From contig CM051016.1 in NCBI GenBank assembly GCA_027704905.1, positions 9,608,070-9,672,069 of the forward strand: 64,000 bases of DNA. The letters are read 5' to 3'. The notes beneath the pieces were generated by a model. It made no database searches. It was not told where the DNA came from and saw nothing but the letters and a program-made list of their open reading frames with translations. This document shows, piece after piece, positions 1-14,100 of this stretch. Source of the DNA: Muraenolepis orangiensis (taxonomy: Eukaryota > Chordata > Actinopteri > Gadiformes > Muraenolepididae). The translations under genes were made by a program, and so were the position numbers. The stretch's first letter is position 1. The number at the start of each line of letters is the position of its first letter.

Positions 1-47
1 GATGGTCATGAGGATAATGATAGAGGGATGGTAACATGAGGTCTCAC

Positions 48-3000
48 CATCACTGGCCTGCTCTTCATCCTTCTTCTTGCTTTTCTTAATCAACTTCAGA
101 TCTTTCTTCTCTTCCTCGCCTGGGAACAACCATGAAGCACCACATTATCAACACCTCCCCGGGTTGCTACGGAGACAGCCCCGGGTTGCTACGGAGACAG
201 CCCCGGGTTGCTACGGAGACAGCCCCGGGTTGCTACGGAGACAGCCCCGGGTTGCTACGGAGACAGCCCCGGGTTGCTGTGGATACTTACCCAGTGGAGC
301 CTTGAGGAACTTCCTCTCAATGCCCTGCTCCACCTGAGCCAGAGCCAGGGCCAGGGACCGGACCGTGGAGCTCACCGCCTGGGGGGTCCCGCTGCCACTA
401 CTCCCTCCCCCCTCTGTCCTCAGGCCCTGCAGCCTAATGGACACAGCAGGAAACACAGACTTACACTTCCTGTTGCACAACCTGCCCTCTCCCCCATCTT
501 TCTCTCTCTTTCCCCCTTCTACCTGTCTTTGGTTCTCGTTGGCTGTGTCTCCATCAGCTCCATCCCTCCAGCTTCTTTCCCATCAGAACTCAGCAGGTGG
601 TATCGTCGTCCCTCCATGAGGCTCCTCCAGGCCCCTCGCTCCATCACCTGGAGGACACAAAAAACAATTAGTGTAGAAATATTGAAAACAACTATTGAGT
701 TGCTTGCTAGGTTCTGGTAGTGTGAGTAGGGCTAGGTTCTGGTAGTGTGAGTAGGGCTAGGTTCTGGTAGTGAGTAGGGCTAGGTTCTGGTAGTGCGAGT
801 AGGGGTAGGTACTGGTAGGTTCTGTGTCGGTACCTTGATGTATCCCAGGGTTCCCTGGTAGATCCTGTCCTCGATGTCCAGCAGTAGGTCTCTGAGTCTT
901 GTCTCCAGGTAGCTCTCAGCAGGAGGCAGCGGCTCACTTTCACCTTAATGCAGTAGCACGTAGGCGGTTAGCATTTAACATGTTAGTAGCACGGTAGTAT
1001 GCAACAAGTCCAGATGTAGCACACTGGCATGAAACATGTTAGCATGCAACCCGTTAGTATGTTACACATCAGCATGCAGCACATTATCTAATTACCTGTA
1101 GTGTGTTAGCATGTAACATGTCAGCATGTAGCACGTAGCAGGTAAGCATGCAGCGGTTTGACATGCAACATGCACTGCTTAGCATGGAATGTGTTTACAA
1201 CATATTCTTCTGCACGTTGGCATGAAAGACATTTAACATGATGCTGTGTATCACGTTAACGCGACACGAGAACTGGTTACAGAATGTAACAACGACGACA
1301 GCATCTCACACTATAACGTAGCTTGTTGCCCACCAGGTCACAGAAGCGTAGCACCGCGAGCCGTACCTTTGCAGGTGAACCTGCTAGCGGCACTGTGATC
1401 CAGGAGCAGCGGGAGGCGTTCTTTCTCCTGCAAGAGCGCCTCCCTTAGGCCGCTCTCCCGGTGCCCCCGGGGATTCAGAGCCTCCAGCAGCAGCTCCACC
1501 TCCTCCACCGAGCTGTAGAACGACCACTGGTTGGGACGCTTCACGGGCGGCCCACTGACATAAGAATGGTGGGGCCTGTCAGGTAACAGACAGTAAAGAC
1601 GTGTTACAGAACGTTAGGTAATGGATGGTAAAGAAGTGTTACAGACTACCAGGTAACATAGTAAAGAGGTGTTACAAACTGTCAGGTAACCGATAGTAAA
1701 GAGGTGTCACAGACTGTCAGGTAACAAAGTATAGAGGAGTCACAGACTGCCAGGTAACAGCAGGTAAAGAGGTAACCTACTTCTGTTCAGCTTCCTCCTC
1801 GCCATCTGCCCCCTGTTCCTCATCCTCTTCTTCTTCCTCCTCCTCCTCCTCCTCCTCATCGTCTTCCTCCTCCTCCTCCTCACAGGGAGCAGCAGGCTGA
1901 GGGAGCAGCATGTCCTCAGTCAGGCCGAAGCCGTCCTCCTCTACGAAGAGTGCAGGGGAGGACGGGAACAGCCAGTAGCGGCGGTACAGCCGGTCCCTGC
2001 CCAGCGGCACAATGGACGTACAGGCCGCCCCCTTCTGGATGCAGTCCTGGAGATTACGGACCTAGCGACAACACACACGATACCGTTAGCTAGCGACAGC
2101 ACAAGATACAGACGACAACGCGCGCGGTGCAGTTACCTAGCGACAACGCGCGCGGTGCAGTTACCTAGCGACAACGCGCGCGGTGCAGTTACCTAGCGAC
2201 AACGCGCGCGGTGCAGTTACCTAGCGACAACGTGCGCGGTGCCGTTACCTAGCGACAACGCGCGCGGTGCAGTTACCTAGCGACAACACACTGTACAGTT
2301 ACCTAGCGACAACACACTGTACAGTTACCTAGCGACAACACACTGTACAGTTACCTAGCAACAACACACAGTACATTTACTTAACAACACAGTACAGTAA
2401 CCTAACAACACAGTACAGTAACCTAGCAACACAGTCCAGCTGCCGTGGTGAAAGGGGGAGGAGAAGGTGATGAACACCCACCAGGGTCTGCTCCAGCTCC
2501 AGCCTTTCCGCTGAGAGAGGAGACACGTATGAACAGACCTCTGTCTGGTGGAGCTTCTGGTTCAGTTGACCTGGAGACTCAAAATAAATGAATATCAATG
2601 GTACGTTCCAGTGGGAGGAAGTTGTAGTTTGAGGAAGTTCTAGTGGTAGGAGGTTCTCGTGGGTGGAGTTCCTAGTGGTGGAGGATGTTGTGGTAGTGGA
2701 GGAGGTGCTACTGTTTTGTACCTTTCATCTTCTTGGAGTTTGCATCTTCATCCTGAACACTGGAGAACAAGAGAGAGACCATCAGAAAAATGATCTAGAT
2801 ATCAGAGCTTCAGTCCCCCTGGTTAGAGAGAGTATCTGATCTAGATTAAATTATAGCTTTATCTCTACTCCTGGTTAGAGAGAGTATCTGATCTAGATTA
2901 AATTATAGCTTTATCTCTACTCCTGGTTAGAGAGAGTATCTGATCTAAATGATATTATAGTTTTATCTCTACTCCTGGTTGGAGAGAGTATCTTATCTAG

Positions 3001-3531
3001 AGGATATCCGAGCTTCAGTCCTCCTGGTTAGAGAGAGTTTGTGATCTAGATCAAATTAGAGCTCCGGTCCTCTACTCCTGGTTAGTAGTGTTTTTACCTG
3101 CTCCTCCTCTCCTCCTCCTCCTCCTCTCGTATCCTCTCCTCCCTCTCCTTCAGACGCTGCTCCTGCTCACGTAGCTTCTCCTCCTTCCGCTGGCGAACCC
3201 TGAAAACAGTCGACAGGAACACGTTCTGATTGGTCAACCGCTGAGGGATTATAAATCACAGGTTAAATGGCGCATCTGTTGTTCCCGGTGTAAGGCCTGT
3301 GATTGGTCCGGCTTGAAAAGGCTCTGTGAGACGCTGTGCGTGCGTGCGTACCTGAAGGCAGCTTCCTCCCTCTCCCTGCGGTTCTGCTCAGCTCTGATCT
3401 CCCTCAGCTCCTGTCTGGCTGCTCTCTGCTCATCAGCGCTGTCCTCGATGTGGTCCCGGGTGGAGACCAGGGTCAAGAGCTTCCCACACAGAGTCTGGAG
3501 GACACACAGCTTCTCTCCTGTGTGTGTACAC

Positions 3532-3566
<35 letters not shown>

Positions 3567-5128
3567 ATATACAAACATGGATACACACATTATATACACA
3601 CAGCTTCTTCCCTGCATAGACACATTATATACACACATACCTTCTCCTCTGCATAGACATGCATGTACACACACACAACTACAGTGTGAGGTAGAGGAGG
3701 ACTGACCCCCAGCTACAATGTGAGGAGGAGGTGGAGGAGGACTGACCCCCAGCTACAATGTGAGGAGGAGGTGGAGGAGGACTGACCCCCAGCTACAATG
3801 TGAGGAGGAGGTGGACTGACATTCAGCTAAAGTGTGAGAAGGAGGTGGAGGAGGACTGACCTCCAGCTAAAGTGTGAGGAGGAGGACTGACCTTTCAGCT
3901 ACAATGTGAGGTGGAGGAGGACTGACCTCCAGCTAAAGCGTGAGGAGGAGGAGGAGGACTGACCTCCAGCTAAAGTGTGAGGAGGAGGAGGTGGACTGAC
4001 CTCCAGCTAAAGTGTGAGGAGGAGGAGGTGGACTGACCTCCAGCTAAAGTGTGAGGAGGAGGTGGACTGACCTCCAGCTACAATGTGAGGAGGAGGAGGA
4101 CTGACCTCCAGCTAAAGCGTGAGGAGGAGGAGGACTGACCTCCAGCTAAAGTGTGAGGAGGAGGAGGTGGACTGACCTCCAGCTAAAGTGTGAGGAGGAG
4201 GTGAAGGAGGACTGACCTCCAGCTACAATGTGAGGAGGAGGAGGACTGACCCCCAGCTACAATGTGAGGAGGAGGTGGAGGAGGAGGACTGACCCCCAGC
4301 TACAATGTGAGGAGGAGGTGGACTGACCTCCAGCTAAAGTGTGAGAAGGAGGTGGAGGAGGACTGACCTCCAGCTCAAGTGTGAGGAGGACTGACCTCCA
4401 GCTAAAGTGTGAGGAGGAGGAGGACTGACCTTTCAGCTACAATGTGAGGTGGAAGAGGACTGACCTCCACCTACAATGTGAGGAGGAGGAGGACGAGGAG
4501 GACTGACCTCCAGCTACAATGTGAGGAGGAGGACTGACCTCCAGCTAAAACGTGAGGAGGAGGAGGACTGACCTCCAGCTAAAGTGTGAGGAGGAGGAGG
4601 TGGAGGTGGACTGACCTCCAGCTACAATGTGAGGAGGAGGAGGACTGACCTCCAGCTAAAGTGTGAGGAGGAGGTGGAGGAGGACTGACCTCCAGCTACA
4701 ATGTGAGGAGGAGGAGGACTGACCTCCAGCTAAAGTGTGAGGAGGAGGTGGAGAAGGACTGACCTCCAGCTACAGTGTGAGGAGGAGGTGGAGGACTGAC
4801 CTGGTGTCAAGTCGTACACGGCTGTGGAGGAGAGCTTCTTCACGAGGGTGGGGTTGGTCAGTCTGAACTCCACACAGGGGTCATCAGAGGACATGAAGCC
4901 GCCCTGCTTCTGGTACCGGAACTTGGCGTTGCCGTGGTTACAGTCAGCCCCCGACGCCAGGATGTGGAGACGGAGGACCTCAGACAGGGTGCAGCTGTCC
5001 AGGTCAAGCTGCTTCAGACTACAGCCTGCACACACAGTGAGTACAGGAGCGAGACACACACAATGTTACTCTGTGTGTATATATATATCTATGTGTGTGT
5101 ATATATCTATGTGTGTGTATATATCTAT

Positions 5129-5199
<71 letters not shown>

Positions 5200-8100
5200 C
5201 CTGGTGCAGCTGCGGCCAGGCTGCGGCCAATAAGGCGACAGCATTGATGGCGGCGTGGGTGTGGTCAGCATCCTCGTCCAGAGCCTCAGACAGTTCTACA
5301 ACAAACAATATATCAGTTATAGAAATATATCAGTAATATAACACACAATATATCAGTTTCTAGTAATATAATAGAAATATAACACAATATATCAGTTACT
5401 AGATTCAAGATTTTTTTATTTGCCATATGCATATACCATATGCCATATACTACTTTTATATTGTTGCTTACTTTTTTGTACCCCCTTTTTTTGGTATATT
5501 GCACACTGTTGCGAGAAACTGTGTTTCGGACTTCTATATGTACACCAGATGTGGGAATCTGACCATAAATTGACTTGAACTACGAGTAATATATACAATA
5601 TAATATTATAACACACTATAGTTATAGTAATATAAACACAATTTAACTTTACTAGTAACATAAAAACAGTATATAAGGTATATCCATAAGGCAGTATTAA
5701 TATTGAAATATGGTATATAAAAAGTGTAGTATTAATATTGTAATATGGTAAATGAATAGTGTCATATTAATATTGTCAGTTTCACAGCAATCAATTAACT
5801 AGTGAAAAATGATCCCCTTGCTCTACTTCTCCTGTTCGCGATACGATTGCCTGGAGTCGAGATGTATAGTTTCTTTAATCTTTGCATCGGTAAAATACGA
5901 TTTATTTTAGGACCCCAAAAAGTGTCCGGGCCGGATTTGTAAATCGCTAAAAATGTAAATAGGAAGTTAAACTACCTTCAAGCACTGTCGGACCGCCCCA
6001 GCGCCATCTTTGTGCACACAGGTCATGCGTATCTGTATGTATGTTGTATTGTTCCCCCCCAAACCACACCCCCACCCCAGCTACCACCACAAGTATATTT
6101 CAGATCTGTGGGAAACACTAATATGGTATAGTCATATTGTAATATGATTTATTAATGGTGTAGTATAATATTGTAATATGGTATATTAATAGTGTAGTAT
6201 TAATATTGTAATATAGTATATTAATAGTGTAATATGTATATTGTATGTAATACGTAATAATTATTATATATTAATATTGATCTGACCGTCGGCCCGCTGC
6301 TCCTTGGCCACCGCCTCCACCTCCTCCTGCTCCTCGGCCAGCGCCTGCAAGATGGCCGACAGGAAGAAGAAGAGCAGCTCACACAGCGGACCCTCAGGAT
6401 CCTGACCCACCAGGGCCTCCTCCAGAACCTCTAAAGAACCACACAGTTAAAACCACACACAATATATTTACAGACACACACACAGAACAACACAGAGCCA
6501 CACACACAGCTTACCCAGTGAGACTCCTTCAGGGAACTCGTCCTGCAGGTCAAACAGTTCTCCAAAGACCCTGAGGAACTCCACCACCATCAGAGCTTCT
6601 CCAAACAACTCTGAGGGGAGGCGGGTGTGGACCGGGATGGGGCTAGGCAGCTCCTACACGCAGGAGGTGGAGGAAGTGTGGTTAGGAGGTGGAGGTTTGG
6701 TTTAGGGATTTGTGCACAGATAATCGACTATTCGGGTAAGCGTTCAAGGCATTACTATTCTTATACGGATATCCCCATTTGGATATTCTACTAATGCACG
6801 GAATCATGGGAATTCATCAGAAAATAAGTCTGGCTTTAACAGGGAAAGGTTTTGGCCCGACTATATGAGTTGCAAAAACTGATCGGACAGAATTCTGCAT
6901 ATGCAGAATTGATTGCAGATGCACGACGGTGCGGTAAACTCACACCAAGTCAATGAAACTAAAATGACACTAAATGCAAACGAAAGTATTCAAATAATGG
7001 TCAACTGATTATAATAAACAGCCCAACTTTTAGTGACAAACGGACAAAAATCACCGGTGGCACGTTTATTTTCTGAAGTTGATATTATTATTATTTTTAT
7101 TTAAGCTACCGCGTGAGATGGTTGCGCAATCACAAGGTTTGTTAAATTGCCGTCACAATAAACAGTGGTTCCGATAAATTTTGCATCTACTAGGCTACTT
7201 TTTTCTGAAAGCTACTCTCGTTTGTTTACTGTACTCTTGTCACGCGAATAACGGGATAACCGTCGGGTTACACGGTCAGTTATTCAAAAATGGTCTGCAC
7301 ATCCCTAGTTTGGATGGAGGTGGAGGAGGTTGAGGAGAAAGTGTGGTTAGAAGGTGGAGGTGGTTAGAGGAGATGTGGTGGTGTCATAAGAGGGGTGTTG
7401 TAGGAGAGGTGTTGTAGGAGAGCAGAAGGAGAATATGTTTTAGGAGGAGGTGGTGTAGCAGAGCAGAATGAGGGGTTGTAGGAGAGGAGAATGAGCTGTT
7501 GGAGGAGAGGAGGTGTTGTAGGAACATAGGTGTTGAAGGAGGAGGTGTTGAAGGAGGAGATGAGGTGTTGAAGGAGAGGAGGTGGTGTTGGAGGGTAGGA
7601 GGAGGTGTAACCTTGAGGTCTTCACACTCCATGTCCTCTCGAGGTTTGTTCCACAGCTTCTGACGCTCTGCGTAACGTTTCTTCTCCTCCTTCAGCTTCT
7701 CCCTCTCCTAGCCAGTCAATAATCAATCATCAGTTATCAATGATCCCATCGATTTATTCAGATTCATATAATGATTAACCTCAATATTGTTCTATACAAT
7801 TAAATTATTCTATATAGTCATTCACTCACCCGCTCCTTCTCTAGTTTCATACGCTCCTTATCGTCTTGTCTCCTCTGCTTCTCCTCTTCGAACCTCCTCC
7901 TCATCTCCTCCTTCTCCCTCCTCCGGGCCTCCAGCTGCTCCTGCTCCTCATTCTTCAGTCTGCTCTGCTCCTGCATGGCCGCCATCATCTCCTCCTTGTG
8001 TTGCTCCAGTCTCCTCTTCTCCGCCAGCTTCACAAGAGGAGAACGTTACATCATCATCGATAGTTCTCATAATTAGCACCTCCTCGATCTGCAGCCTTTG

Positions 8101-11100
8101 CACCAGACGACAAGCATTAGTTTAAATTCTTATTACATTTCTCCCTCTTTATGATAAGTTACACAAAATTATCATCCAGCAATTACCAGCCGGCCCCTCG
8201 GCACACAGTAGCCCTATAGTGGGGCAGATTAGTGAAATAATCGTTCACTTCCGGATACAAGCGCCAAAATTGGTACACATACTCCTTGGGTAGTACTGTT
8301 TTGATAAAACCCGTTAGCCATCTGAAAATTCAAGATGGCGGCCATTTTTCAAGATGGCCACCATTGAATATACAGTAATATTACATTTCCCAACAAAATC
8401 ACAGATACAAGCACCAAAATTGGCAAACATACTCCTTGGGTATTGCTCTTTTGATAAAAACATGTTAGCCACCTAAAGATTTTAAGAAGAAGAAGTTGAA
8501 GAAGTTGCAGTGGGATTGTGGTCTATGTTGTCCATGGCTGAGGTGGTGAACAGCCCTTTTCGCAGAACTGGTGGACAGACCACCCCATCCTCCACGTATT
8601 TGCTGACTGTTGCATCTCCCAGCTGTGCGGATATCTCTAGCACCCTGTCATATGAAATGCAGATGCCATGCTCGCTAAGCATTTCCACCAACTTCCTCTT
8701 TCTGGTCTTTGCGTAGATGAACATCCCTATGTAAACAGGGAATGGGGTCTCTCTGTCTTTGGAGTGTCTCTGAGTTGCAGCTCCTTTGTATTTCGCATTG
8801 CAGTTGTACTGAAGCAGCTGAGCAATTGCTTGATCAGTCTTTGATGCTCCAAACCTCAGTTGAGATTTGATGTCTGCTCCGTGTTCCAGCATGGCCACAA
8901 ACTGAAGAAGAGTGGGTGGAATGGCCTCGTCGATACACCCCTCATGGAAGGTTCCATCAAATGTGGACTTGTGGTCCAGCATATGTTTTTGCAAGATGTT
9001 AGCTGCTTTGCCAAGGATAATAGCTTCCCTATAATAGTCAGAGGCTTCTGACAAGACAACACCCACATCTTTCTGAAAAGCCAGAAGAACATCCCTTCCC
9101 TGCTTGTGAGCTTCCAGCTCAGGTATTTCTGACAGCAGTTTTTCCTTCAGTCTTGTGGAGTTGACAGCAGGTGCATCAACACCCAGCTGTTCCACACGCT
9201 CGCCATACAGGCAAACTATGTCTGCAAGACGGAAGACTGCAGGACCCTCACCAGATCTGGTGGTCTCCACTAGATATGTAACTAGCTCTGAGAATGCCTG
9301 TGGGTGGGCATCCTCTTCGGGGGCACATTCCTGTTCCAGTCTCTTGGTGGCCCGGAGGTACGACCTCTCTCTATTGTACAGGTCTGCCAAGCATGCAACA
9401 TGGTATTGGAACTCCTGTGCAATAGCATCTCCACCGCTGAGTCTTGCAAGAAGTTTTCCGTCATTAAAAGTTTGGCCACATTCAGAAACTCTTATTGAGA
9501 TTCATCGTCATGACTTGTCGGAGTTCAGAGGATGGGGCTTCTTCATCACATATGAAACATGTTTGGCTTTTAAGGCTGGTTCTACGCAGCTTGGTCTGGC
9601 ATTGCGCTTGCTGAGCACTCTCTGCTCTTCTTTTTGTGGCTCTCTCCAGTTTTGTGTTGTTGAACTTAAGGCGACAACTTTGATGATACTGTGCCTTGTT
9701 CCTCCTCAGAGTTCCTTCAATACCACCACCAAGTCTGGCTGGATCCAGAACAATAGGCATCTCATGAATTGCGTGAAAGAGGGGAATATTTGTTGCAATC
9801 ATAGTGTAGCCATCGTCTTCTTGTGGTTGTTGTGCACATGGTGACTTAAGCTATTCACTATTCTTCTTCTGGCAAAGACAACACTTGCTCCAGTCAGTAT
9901 GGAATTTAGACGGTCCTGGATCTGTATTTGCCATCTTGGTGAATCGTAATAATGTATAACAGCATAAAAAATTATCTGTATAGAGTTAATCAAGGCCGAG
10001 GGGTTATCCTTTTACCACCTTGTGCAATACACTAACGTACACAATAAGGTATGGGATACGACTAGGTTCGGAAATAAAACTATATGACCTACACCTAGCC
10101 CGATCGTTCATCCAGTATCATTTAAGTCCCGTGCGATCTGTACACCATCTGGGTAAGTCCATGAACAAGTCCTGTATGGCCCCCTTACCCTTGGTTCGGC
10201 TCTCCCGCGCTGGCACACCCTGTCGATTCAGGCGCGACTGTCTAACTAAACATCTATATTAAACTACATGTAATCTACAATAGCTAACTGATGTGGGGCT
10301 TATTAGACAGCATTTGGGACACTAAAGTAATATTGTTATAACAAACAAATTATTTTGCTGATACTGAACCCCATGCTGAGTTTCACAGCAGCGGTGCCAC
10401 CAGTGTGCCCTGGCTGTGCGTTGACATCCGCTCTATTGAGCTACTACCTCTCTACCTTCCGATGAAAGTCTCTCAACCGCCCCTCCACCCCCTCCCCATG
10501 CGCACACACACACACACACCGCATAGTGGTGTCATGTCAACTTTGGAAGTCTTGTACAGGAAGATGCTACACATAGACTTATAACATAGCATGATCCCCT
10601 AATTTAGCAGAAGATTAGGATTCCGGGGCTGATATATGGTACAAGGAAGCCAGTGAGTCAGTCCATGGGTCCAGATTCAGATTCTACATAGTGAAAAATG
10701 TATGATTTGACACCACGATTACTCAAATAGGACATATCTTGGCCAATCAGAGACGGCGCTCACCTTGCCAGATGAGCCGGTTGCGGGGAGAGAGCCTCTG
10801 CCTTTGGGTGGACTGAATGGGAAGTTGGGCTCGTCTGGGAAGAACTGGGAGAAGGTCTTGTCTGACAGGCTGTACTTCACCACCGTGGAAGCCTGGAGAA
10901 AGAGGTGGTTAGTTTGGGCGTGAGGTTAAAGGTGGTTTGTTTTCGGGGCGTGAGGTTAAAGGTGGTTTGTTTTCGGGGCGTGAGGTTAGAGGTGGTTCGT
11001 TTTCGGGGCGTGAGGTATTGTTATTATGGTAAATGGAATGCCTTTTATAAAGTGTTTTTAGCCGAAGAGCTTTACAACTCATGCCTCAAATTCAAGCGTT

Positions 11101-14100
11101 CATACACACATTCACCGGGGGATCGAACAAGCACTTCCGGTTGTGAGACGACCATTCTACCTCCTGAGCTACTGCTGCCCTAGTTAGAGGTGGTTAGTTT
11201 GGGCGTGAGGTTAGAGGTGGTTAGTTGGGGCGTGAGGTTAGAGGTGGTTAGTTGGGGCGTGAGGTTAGAGGTGGTTAGTTGGGGCGTGAGGTTAGAGGTG
11301 GTTAGTTGGGGCGTGAGGTTAGAGGTGGTTAGTTGGGGCGTGAGGTTAGAGGTGGTTAGTTGGGGCGTGAGGTTAGAGGTGGTTAGTTGGGGCGTGAGGT
11401 TAGAGGTGGTTAGTTGGGGCGTGAGGTTAGAGGTGGTTAGTTGGGGCGTGAGGTTAGAGGTGGTTAGTTGGGGCGTGAGGTTAGAGGTGGTTAGTTTGGG
11501 CGTGAGGTTAGAGGTGGTTAGTTTGGGCGTGAGGTTAGAGGTGGTTAGTTTGGGCGTGAGGTTAGAGGTGATTAGCGGTTAGCAGGAGAAAAGCATGCGT
11601 GTAAAGGACAGTAAATAAAATGTGTCTAGCACGTGTGGCTAGCACCCCCCATGAGAGAGGTGATTGGTCAGACTGCTGGTTCACCTTCAGAGCGATGGTC
11701 CCGTACTGCGGCTCACAGTGCTGCTTGAAGAGGAGCTTCAGCCTCTCCCGGGAGAGGGCGTTCTTCTTCCGGCTGAAACATAACCTCAACGTTCAAGAAT
11801 CCTGAAGACCAGCACCACCCACCCACACACCGCTGAACCGTGATTTGACGAGAGAGGTGGTCACCTGATCAGGCTGGACTTCACCACCAACAGCTGGGCC
11901 TCGGGCTCCTTCAGCTTCCGCAGGGCGTACCGAAACACAGACGGGTTGAGAGGACTCTTCTTACTACACACGTACACACACACACGTACACACACACACA
12001 CACGTACACACACACACACGTACACACACACACACACACACACACGTACACACACACACACACACACGTTATCTAGCTGTCTAATAAAGTAAACATTGTC
12101 CTAGGGGGTCACAGAGACACAGATCTGACCTTTGACCCAGCGAGCAGCTCATCTGTCCACTGGGGTCGTCCTCGCTGTCACTGATGATGATGATGTCGCC
12201 CCCTGCTGGCTTGGAGCGGCTGTTCAGTGCCGCGGGCCCCGCCCCCTTCCCGTTAGGGTTGGGGGGAATGACCTCCACCACCTCACACACATGTCTTGAC
12301 ACACACACACACACTTGTTTTCTGGAATTCAAGGAACAGCAGTTTCTCCATGCAACCATAGCTAGGGGCCCGTAACTCGGACTATCGCTAGGGGCCTATT
12401 ACTTGGACCATCGCTAGGGGCCTGTTACTCGGACCATCGCTAGGGGCCTGTTACTCGGATCATCGCTAGGGGCACATATTGAGGACCATCGCTAGGGGTC
12501 CATAACTAGGGCCCGGTTACTAGTGGCCCTTGCTAGATGCATACCTGACTCCAGAGCGCTCGGTAACATCCACCGTCTCCCCAGGGAAGAAGCGGTCCTT
12601 GACGAAGCCAAACACGTCCTCACACAGCTCTGTCAGCCTGCAGCGCCGGCTGGCCGCCACCAGGTGGAGCAATGGGAGGAGCAGGGCCGGGGAGAAGCTT
12701 TGCAGGCTCTGTCGGGCCCTCCGCTCACTCTCCAAAGCCTCCAGGTACGTGAGGCTTGCTTTACCAGTGAGGGCACAGCTCCACACCAGGCTGTTACACA
12801 GGATGGTCCTCTCAAAGAACTCACTGAGAGAGAGAGAGAGAGATTTTTTGATTAGCAACAGTGCTTGTTATTCGCGTGTCCATCTGAATAGATTTTCCTG
12901 AAATAAGAACCAGTGGCTTAAATTACAAATCATTTGGTACAGATGCTGTATGGATGTGTCTGATCTGAACAGGAATAGATAAAATGGCGGTATTTGCAGT
13001 TTTGTTTTTTTTATGCATTTATTTTACATTAGCAGACATTCCATCAGTCATAACTCTGTTTAAGAAAGTTCCCGGGCTTTGAAACTTGGTAAACACAAAG
13101 GACACAGCGGTTTGGTTAGAGATGGTAAGTTCAGGTGTTAGGATAGATTGTTATTTTTATGTTAAGAGTACTGTTCAATAAGGGCTTAACTCAGTGAAAA
13201 GAGTCAGCTGCTTCCGTTTCCTGGGACGACAGATCTCAGAGCACCTAGCGTGGACCCTCAACACAGAGGTCATGCCGAAGAAGCCCTACCTCAGGATAAG
13301 CGGCATAGGCAAACGGTGGCTGGCGATTACTACCTTGGCACTGTGGAGAGCGCCCTGACGAGTGGTGTCACCGTGTGGTACGGCAATAATACTGCACAGG
13401 CCAAGAAAGCCATCCAGGGGTTGTGAGAATGGCAGAAAAGATAAATCGGGTTTGCACCTCCATGCATTGAAGAAATCTTTAGGACAAGATGTCGGAAGAA
13501 GGCCATCTCCATCACAAAGGACTTCAACCACCATGGGCATAATCTCTTCTCCCCCTACTGTCCAGTCTCCGGTTCCGCAGCAGCCGTACAAGGACTACCG
13601 TTTTTTTTCTAAGCTACTAGTTGAAACCATGTCATGTTACTGGAAGAGCCAAGCTATTAGCCTGTTGTGACTCGCAGTCAAAATGAGTTAGCTGCCTGCA
13701 AACCTTGTTAGCTACACCTGTCAAAACACAGAAGTTGAAAACGAAAGTGCTTTCCCAACTGTTTTAATGACAAAATAATCCAGAATAATGGAATAAACAT
13801 TCATCTACAAACAGCTTCTCCTACTGTTGGTAAACACTGAAACAGAACATCTGGTCCACCACTGGAGACATAGTCACTAGTTCTGTGGTTTCCTGTAGTT
13901 CCATTCATTTTGTCACAGGTTCTGTTCATTATGTCACTGGTTGTGATGGTTCCCCATGCTTCTGTTGATCGCTGGTTCTGTGTTGCCAGTGGTTTTGTTC
14001 ATTATGTCACTGGTTCTAAAGGTTCTGTTCAGTATGTCACTGGTTCTGTGGTTCTGCCTGTGGTTCTTAACAGGGTGAATTTACTCCTCAAGTCCTGAAC

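Noticed and set aside
77..720. Plus-strand frames over the first 700 bp
   Set aside because: They are shadows of minus-strand baz1a exons and of a 21-bp repeat.
8070..8090. Micro-exon (LQIEE) of baz1a between 8027 and 10764
   Set aside because: It has AG and GT borders, but the neighbouring exons already join in phase 0 without it, and 15 nt is too little to judge.
11190..11582. Reading frame of LEVVSWGVR repeats
   Set aside because: A 26-bp non-coding minisatellite. It has no start context or relation to known proteins.
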